DNA of 10,348 bases from Cephalothrix simula (Eukaryota; Nemertea; Palaeonemertea; Archinemertea; Cephalotrichidae): the NCBI GenBank assembly GCA_035591015.1, contig JAXIUW010227063.1, positions 1 through 10,348 on the forward strand. The letters are read 5' to 3'. The stretch's first letter is position 1; each line of letters opens with the position of its first letter. Under the pieces are notes generated by a model. It was not told where the DNA came from and ran no database searches. It saw only the letters and a list, made by a program, of their open reading frames with translations. The translations under genes and the position numbers were made by a program. Positions 1 through 7,000 of the stretch are shown piece by piece.

Positions 1-455
1 TTTCAATTCCTATAACTTGCATCTGCGGTATTCAAAAATGCAAGTAGTAATTGCGGTAGCCATTTGCGGTATGCAAAAGGGCGGCAAGAAAATTGCGGGA
101 TTCTATCGCGACAGATCGATTGAAATTTCCAGTCTGGCATAGGCTTGGTTGAATGTTACAACTTACGGATACGCTACACAACATCCGAATAGGTAACTTA
201 CGAATAAACACAAGTCGCGTATTGGCGTGTTTTCTAATGTGCGGATACGCGACTAGCGTGCAAGCAAATTAAATAGCATGATCTAGATTTTTAGGCGAAT
301 CCGTCTTCAAAATTGTCAACACCTTGGAAAAAGATTACCCGAGCGACCTATATACAAGTTGCACAATACTTGTGGTCTTTGCCCTTTGTATTTTTTTATA
401 TATCCCTGAAAGGCTCTAAGGTTGAAAATGAAATATTGCTGTGATCTCTTTTAAG
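1..455 (+). other. Intron sequence upstream of the first visible exon
   Basis: This stretch has stops in all frames, no convincing exon, and ends in a usable acceptor at 454-455. It contains several copies of TGCGGTA/TGCGG (near 24, 52, 65 and 94), two copies of CGGATACGC, and a perfect 10-bp inverted repeat AGTCGCGTAT (213-222) and ATACGCGACT (245-254). It is richer in CG dinucleotides than the other introns. It is probably intron with a decayed repeat element. Confidence 0.7.
213..254. repeat. 10-bp perfect inverted repeat
   Basis: AGTCGCGTAT at 213-222 is the exact reverse complement of ATACGCGACT at 245-254, with a 22-bp loop. It lies in CG-rich intronic sequence; function unknown. Confidence 0.8.
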
Positions 456-1007
456 GAATTTGCAAAACAAAAGTCAGAGGATAAGTCAGATGTTCGTAGT
501 AAATACCCGAAACCAGTGTGGAATGATCCTTCAGTCGATGATCCACCCCCGCCTGTTCAGAGAAGACAAAACAGAGAGCAAAGGGGAGGGGGTGGAGACA
601 GAAATAATCGATATAGTGGTAATCGAAACAGTTATGGGGATCGAAACACTCATGGTGATCGAAACAGTTTTGGGGATCGAAACAGCTTTGGGGATCGAAA
701 CAGCTTTGGGGAACGAAACAGCTTTGGGGACCGAAACAGCCATGGAGATCGAAAAAATTTTGGAGATCGAAACAGCTTTGGGGATCGAAATAGCCATGGA
801 GATCGAAACAATTTTGGAGATCGAAACAGCTTTGGGGATCGAAGCAGCTTTGGGGATCGAAACAGTCATGGAGATCGAAGCAGTTTTGGGGATCGAACCA
901 ATTATGAGCGTAAAAACTCGAGGGATGAACGCAAAGATGCTGGTCCACGTAAGGATTCTGGTCCACGAAGACAAGTATCACGTGATAAGAAGAATGAGGA
1001 CCCAAAT
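456..1007 (+). CDS. Exon 1 of the visible part: hexapeptide-repeat exon
   Basis: The exon begins after the acceptor TCTCTTTTAAG at 445-455 and ends at donor AAT|GTGAGT (GT at 1008). It has 184 codons, phase 0 at both ends. An in-frame TGA at 429-431 and the lack of any in-frame ATG show that it is an internal exon, not the start of the gene. It encodes EFAKQKSEDK at its start, a PPPP stretch, a Gly-rich link, then 16 units of G-D-R-N-S-F/H, then a basic Arg/Lys/Asp tail ending EDPN. The tail leads directly into the conserved core in the next exon. No catalytic domain is visible; composition is that of a disordered, highly charged polypeptide. Confidence 0.85.
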
Positions 1008-4000
1008 GTGAGTAACTGTGGTTTTTAATAGCTAGTCGACACGAAGGAGAATTGTATGATAATAAAGCGCCAAGTAATTTCTTGTTGAGGTAAATATTTT
1101 GAAAATTTTTGTTCCTTCTTCGTCTAGGGTCCACCACCCGATCCAACATTCAACTTCTTGGCTGATAGTAGTCGTGATATTACGTTTACTGCCACCCCAG
1201 ACACTCGCCGATCTGAAAACGCTACAAAACGACATCCTTCAAATTATGGTGGGCGAGATTTTGAAAATGTCAAGCCACAGATTGATCGAGAACGGAATCG
1301 GGTAAGAATATATCCGTGTTTATTGTTTCTTTATCTGGAAGTATGTATCGAATATTAATGTTAAATTATTTCGAAATATTTCGTATATTGCCCGCTATCG
1401 ATATATTGGCCAGTTGCTATGTATATTGGCCCATTACTATGCAAAACCGTCGTTTTTCTGCCATAAAATTAATAATAATACTGTCAACTATCTAGCATTA
1501 TGCTTATAATATTCTGGCTTTTGTGCTCCCCTGGTGAACTATATTTTTGCAACATGTAGTTAACTACATTACCCCATCCGCCAAAATAAACCTCGCCTGG
1601 CGCTATAAAATTAAGAGCTAATTTATAGAAAAATTTATTTGGCAACTTTGGGCCAAAGAGGGCTCTGGCAGCGCAATGTGATCCGAGGTCAAAACATAAG
1701 GAACTGATTACTTTGGAACGTTCTGATGGGATTGCCCTTTACAAGTTGTTGGAACTTTATTTTCGCGCGGTTATAAAATGCAATCTCCAATCAGAAGACG
1801 TATTTTAAATTCCGGAGTTTCTGCAGTTTTATGCTTGATGATCTCACATGCCAAAACTTTGTGTAAACAAATAAATCATACGCAAGGTCAATAAGAAAAT
1901 ATTTAACGATTATGAGGGAGATAGATGTCATTATTTTTTTGCTTGAATTGATTATACCTAAGACATATATGAATATGTGAATACCAAGTAGAATCACGAT
2001 CGAACGCCTTCACAAAATGAACTGGTAAAGGTCATTTCAGGGTGAATGCGAGAGTGGAGCATTTGTGGAAAAGCAGGCATTTGAACTAGTATCAATCATT
2101 CCATCAAATTATTCATAAATGTCAAGTTATTTTGGGGTGTTTTTAAAACTTACTCTTTTTGTTTTGTAGAACAGAAAAGTGCCACCTCCGAGAACTGACA
2201 TGGAGCGAACAGTCCGTATGACCGGTAGAGAACGCTCAAATTATGATAATTGGAAAAAGGAACGTGAGAGAATAGATCAACAACGAATTAATCGCCAAAA
2301 GAATTCTAATACCGGTGAATGGAAGAGGGCATGGGACCATGATAAAGCGGAGTAAGTTAATAATGCACCTTTCACCGAGTGTGCCCGCAAGATTGGGGGA
2401 AGGGCGGGGACTACATCGCCTTAGTAATGTGCTGTTCCCGCCTACACTCGACACGTTTTTTTGAAGCAGTTCCCGAGGGGGGGGGGTGGAGCATAAATGT
2501 ATCAAATATGTATATATATCTCATCTAAAAAAGATGGTAAAAATGTATTACTGAGACTACATCAATTGACAATAATGTCTTTCGAGTGCAACAAATTGCT
2601 AGACATGTACAAAGATAATAAAGATCTATTTAATGGTGCCTCGGGGCTAAGCCAAATGCCGTTCTTATGTCGCCTTGTATTGTGCAGTCCCCACCTTGTC
2701 CGGCCCTCCGCAGTCCCAGCGTTCATTTCCCCTGTGTGTTAAGAATCTGCGTTCATAAAATTGCCCCCCTTCCAGTTTTCAGTGAGTTTTTCCAGTCGCG
2801 CTTCGTGTCACAGTTAAGTACCTGAGAATTTTTGAAGGTTGCTTTACATACCTGACCATTTTAAGTGGAAAGTTTTTTGACGAGTGTTCAATTTTGAATA
2901 CAGGAAAATGCTTCCTAATGTAAAATAAATTAAACTTTTAAAACTTTGGGTTCAAATAAATTGCGTCAACTTTCAATCAATATTTCTTACTGTTAGATTT
3001 TACATTTCTGTAAATTTATGTAAAATTTAATTATGCAATAGATAGAATTTTCATGCGTTTAAATTCGAAAGCTAGTCTACATCTGCTCATATAAACTATA
3101 AAAGATATGTTCTGGATTTGGTTGTAAGCTTTGTCCCCACCCCAGGTTGGGGACCCTATTATGATAAATTTCAGGAATGTCTTGCCTAATGAATAATTAT
3201 TTGTTTCAGTGATTTCCGAAATCATGATGAACAAAAAAGTGAACCGGCCAAAAGACCAGGTAAGTTAATATTAGATTTAAAATAATTGAAGGTGTTGAAG
3301 GGCTATGTTTACATGGTTAAGGGAGTGTAAAAATAATGTTTTGGGCAAATTCAATTTTTAGCGTGCGGAATTTTTTTATATGGGAGAAATCGGTAGTAAA
3401 ACACGTGTGTTTTGCTTTTTTAACACGTTTTTTCTTTACAAGTCTATATTTTCATTTTTGACTATGCTTTTTTTATTTTCCTGTGCATGGTTGTTTTTTT
3501 TTATCAAAATAAAAATGTTTAGTATTTTAGGGTTTTTTATCCTGATTTTGTTCGGGCCTCAAACATTCTATTCTTTACAAACGTTGGTACGGATGTATTT
3601 TTCCATAAAAAGAGCCAGCTGAAAGAGCAATGGAGATTTACTTTTTCCTTCCCGATAAGTTCTTTTTAAAATCGCTAAAATGATATCTTGTGTTCAAGCT
3701 GGCCGTATAGGCAGTGGCCGGTTTGTTGGAGGTGCAAGAGATGTCAGACCAGCAGGTAAAAAATAAAACTGCATGTTGTTCTTGAATCTAAAGTACTAGC
3801 TACTAAGGATTACCATTTCTCTAAGTTACCCTTCTATGAATATTAACTAACCAACTTATTAATTTGATATGATAAACAATGTCGTACTTGCTTGTTTTCA
3901 TATCAAAAGCTATCAAATGTTGGTATATAAAAGTCATGCTATTTTTTTGTTGTCATGCTTCTTAGTCTGGGCTCTAGTATGTTTTATGCTTTTACAATGC

Positions 4001-7000
4001 ATCTGTTTGCACCATCTCCAGACATTACCCTTTTTTCGTTAGAGAATTATAAATAGCAACGTTTGAGCAGTTTGCACGCAGCCTATCGTATGGTGTCGTT
4101 ACACTAGAGGTCATCTTTTTAGGATCTTTCACTTCTTTTTGCAACTTTAATAGAAAAAAGCTAATTATACCCTTAAATTTTAATTCATGGTTTTTTACAC
4201 GTTTTAACAAATATATTTTGTTCAAACAATTCCATGACTCATCAAAAAGTTTTTTAAAAACACAAATCTAACTTATAAATATTTAATGGTTATACATAAA
4301 CATGTAATATATGCTCTTTGCTGCCCTATTTGTTTATACTGTTCTTTTCTCTGCGCTATAAACCAAAGCTGCCAGATAAAAACCAAAAAATTAGACTATA
4401 GAAAGGAATGGCCATTTGGTAAATAAATTCACTTCGCACTCCGCGTCATTTATTTTTTGCATGAAGACATTTTTGGATTTGCTATTTGAATGGGAATGAT
4501 ATGTGATGGCCATACGTATTTAAAATTTGGTAGGTTTGAAATTTAATTATCGTTGTGAATGTTAAAGAGGCAGGGCATTTCTCAATTTTTTCCTCAGACA
4601 AGATAGATCTAGATAGCCAATATTATCTGAATATAACTGAGATTCAATATTTTGAGAAGCGCCTTGTCATTTTTAAAAATAACATTTACTAACGAAACCA
4701 AGTTAAGTTAAAATTTTGTTTTGTTTTACGCTATGAGAGTATCATGCGTAATTTTGACTTTTAATAACTAACACTTGTCTTCTTGTTTTTCACTTATAAA
4801 ACAATTGTTTACCGTAAAAAATAACTTTTTAATGCAATTTACAGTGAAGATGTGTAAACAATTGTTTAATTCCATCCTGTTTTGAGTAAAAGATGACGCA
4901 TAGTTCAATTCAATATGAGGCAAATTGCTCTGAAAATAGGTTTGAAATAAGGTATATATATACACGTACATTCCATTTATCTTAGTATAAGTTAGAGTAC
5001 GATTTAAAGTTTCTTCATGAATAAGAACACGAGGCGAAGCCGAGGGATTATTCTTATTCATCATGAAGTACCGGTAACATCTAATCGTGTTCTAATATAT
5101 TTAGATTGACACTTGACTGCCATTTTTATTAACAAATACAACTATAAATGGTTCTAGACAAAAGGTCGAGTGTGTAATCTAAATTAAACAAAAGGACGAA
5201 AAACGTTCGGCTGAGCAACGTTGAAAAAGGACCTTCTTCGGTTTCTCTTATTAGCGTGAGGTTAACCCCTAAACCTGTATATTTTCGGAAAGGTAATTGA
5301 AAATCCGGAGAAATAAGCGTGGTTCCTTCCCCCCCCCCACCCGTATTTAGTCAAAAAAGGAACTAATTCCCACTTTTTTGGCGTGCTTTGAATAATATCC
5401 CCCTAAAGCCCTAAACCCGTTTTTGGAAAGGGCATGAAAAATAAGTAAAATTGGGTGATTTCATTTTCCTGCCACCACCTGTAGGGAAGTTGTGGTGAAA
5501 AATTTGAAAAACGTGTATTTGCGCCACCGCTCCCCACCAGGTGCTGTTGGACAATGAAATCACTCAATTTGAATTATTTTTTCATGCCCTTTTCAAAAAC
5601 TTATAAGTTTAGGGAGCTACCACATCTCACTAATATAAAAACACTTCATATTAGACTAATCACAATGCTCGTTATAAATTTTGATATGCATCGTCTGAGC
5701 CGATTGGTTAAAGTCAATTGTGACGTGTTACGATGCCGCGATAGATTATGGCGTGAAATCACGTGATTTGTTAAAGATTTTATGAATGAATTTAAAGTAA
5801 TCGATTTACAACCGATCACTACATAAATATTATGCTTAATTCCCCAGGGTGATGTAAAATAATGAAATCACCCTAGCGTGCCGGGATGGAGCTACCACGT
5901 TATTCATAGTTCGCCTAAAATGTACAAAAAGTGGAATTAGACCATTTGCAACCAGTTTTGGCCCACATTTTGCCCCAAAACTAGAAATGTATGGGTTTAG
6001 AAGGTTATCAGTGGCGTAGCGCAGTTTATTAGGCCCTTAGACAAAATCGCATTTTGGACCCCCTGTTTTGATTCATTTTTAAAACTATGTGAGCGTCGCA
6101 CAATGGTAATAATAAGAATTTATTTCTTTCGAAACAAAATATTCTTTATTAAAATTATTCCATGGCTGAGGGATTCTCTATTGTTAAAAGTGTGCGTATA
6201 TCTGTGATATACCCACACAGTTTTTGATATACTGCACAATTTTTTACATACTGCACAATTTTTTATATACTGCACTGAAGTTGATAGAAAAGCAACCAGG
6301 CATGATATAAAATGGAAATGGTTACAAGAGAACACATTATTATTGTATATTGAATACTGCTAATTGCTAAACTTGGTGTTAAATAGCCATTCTCGGGACC
6401 GCTCGACAGGATATTTTTAACACCTCTAACGATTTCAAAATCTCAATTACTTTGCTATAGGCTCGGTGTCTCGTAAAACTTGTGTTAGGTCTACGTTATT
6501 TAGAAGTGCTTTTTTCTCATTTTTGGTGGGGGACCCCTGAGGTTGGCGGCCCCTGGACATTGACAACAGGTATCCATTGTGCGCTACGCCACTGGGGTTA
6601 ATCTCTCACTAATATGAGATACCTTCTTCAATGAAGTTTTTAGCTCTTTGCGATTTTAGATTTTATGATGGTCTAGAAAACATTTACAAAATATAAAACG
6701 TATGTTTCGCCTACATTTTAAAAATTGACATTCTCAGATTGCAATTAGGTAGTGTTTGTCACTGTATTGTTATTAAATCGTAGACATTTTAACATAAATA
6801 TTGATCTAAAGATCTTCCGATTCACAGCATTATGCATTATATAACATAAAAATACGCCCCTGGCCCTAAAAATTTATCATTTGAAGTTAAACTACATGCA
6901 GTATTTCGTAAAATAATGTATTTGGTATACAGTAAAACGATTTTTATTTTTTCTTGAATTTTGCAGAGGCGCAGCGACAAACGTCTTGTGAAGAAAAGCA

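Larger units (their letters stand above)
1302..2169 (+). other. Intron 2 (868 bp)
   Basis: No exon or RNA gene is visible. It has two adjacent 20-bp copies, ATATTGGCCAGTTGCTATGT and ATATTGGCCCATTACTATGC (1403-1442), with a third degenerate copy just before, and a perfect 16-bp palindrome (1554-1569). The rest is unique-looking AT-rich sequence. Confidence 0.75.
3756..6966 (+). other. Intron 5 (3211 bp), repeat-bearing
   Basis: No exon or RNA gene could be supported. From 3756 to about 5000 it is plain AT-rich sequence apart from two 12-bp palindromes AAACAATTGTTT (4799-4810 and 4856-4867). A hairpin at 5013-5068, a foldback at about 5363-5940 and a hAT-like element at 6009-6594 follow. A run of ten C lies at 5329-5338. 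From 6595 to 6966 nothing is seen. Confidence 0.7.

Noticed and set aside
441-455. GTG at 441 as translation start of exon 1
   Set aside because: GTG is not a normal start in animal nuclear genes, and 445-455 is a good acceptor; the gene begins further upstream.
451-1149. Long open frames on the minus strand and in the other plus frame opposite exon 1
   Set aside because: They arise because the 18-bp minisatellite has no stop in several frames; translated repeats are just shadows and do not fit the splice sites.
2477-2486. Runs of ten G (2477-2486) and ten C (5329-5338) as functional sites
   Set aside because: Isolated homopolymers in introns; single runs do not make a quadruplex motif and nothing nearby supports a role.
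3380-3622. 80-codon frame rich in Phe and Leu, resembling a membrane protein
   Set aside because: It lies in a T-rich intron whose composition gives Phe/Leu runs; no splice or start support and no recognised domain.
4768-5064. 98-codon minus-strand frame with NNPSASPRVLIHEE
   Set aside because: Its start overlaps the 5013-5068 hairpin and the rest is AT-driven; looks like translated repeat.
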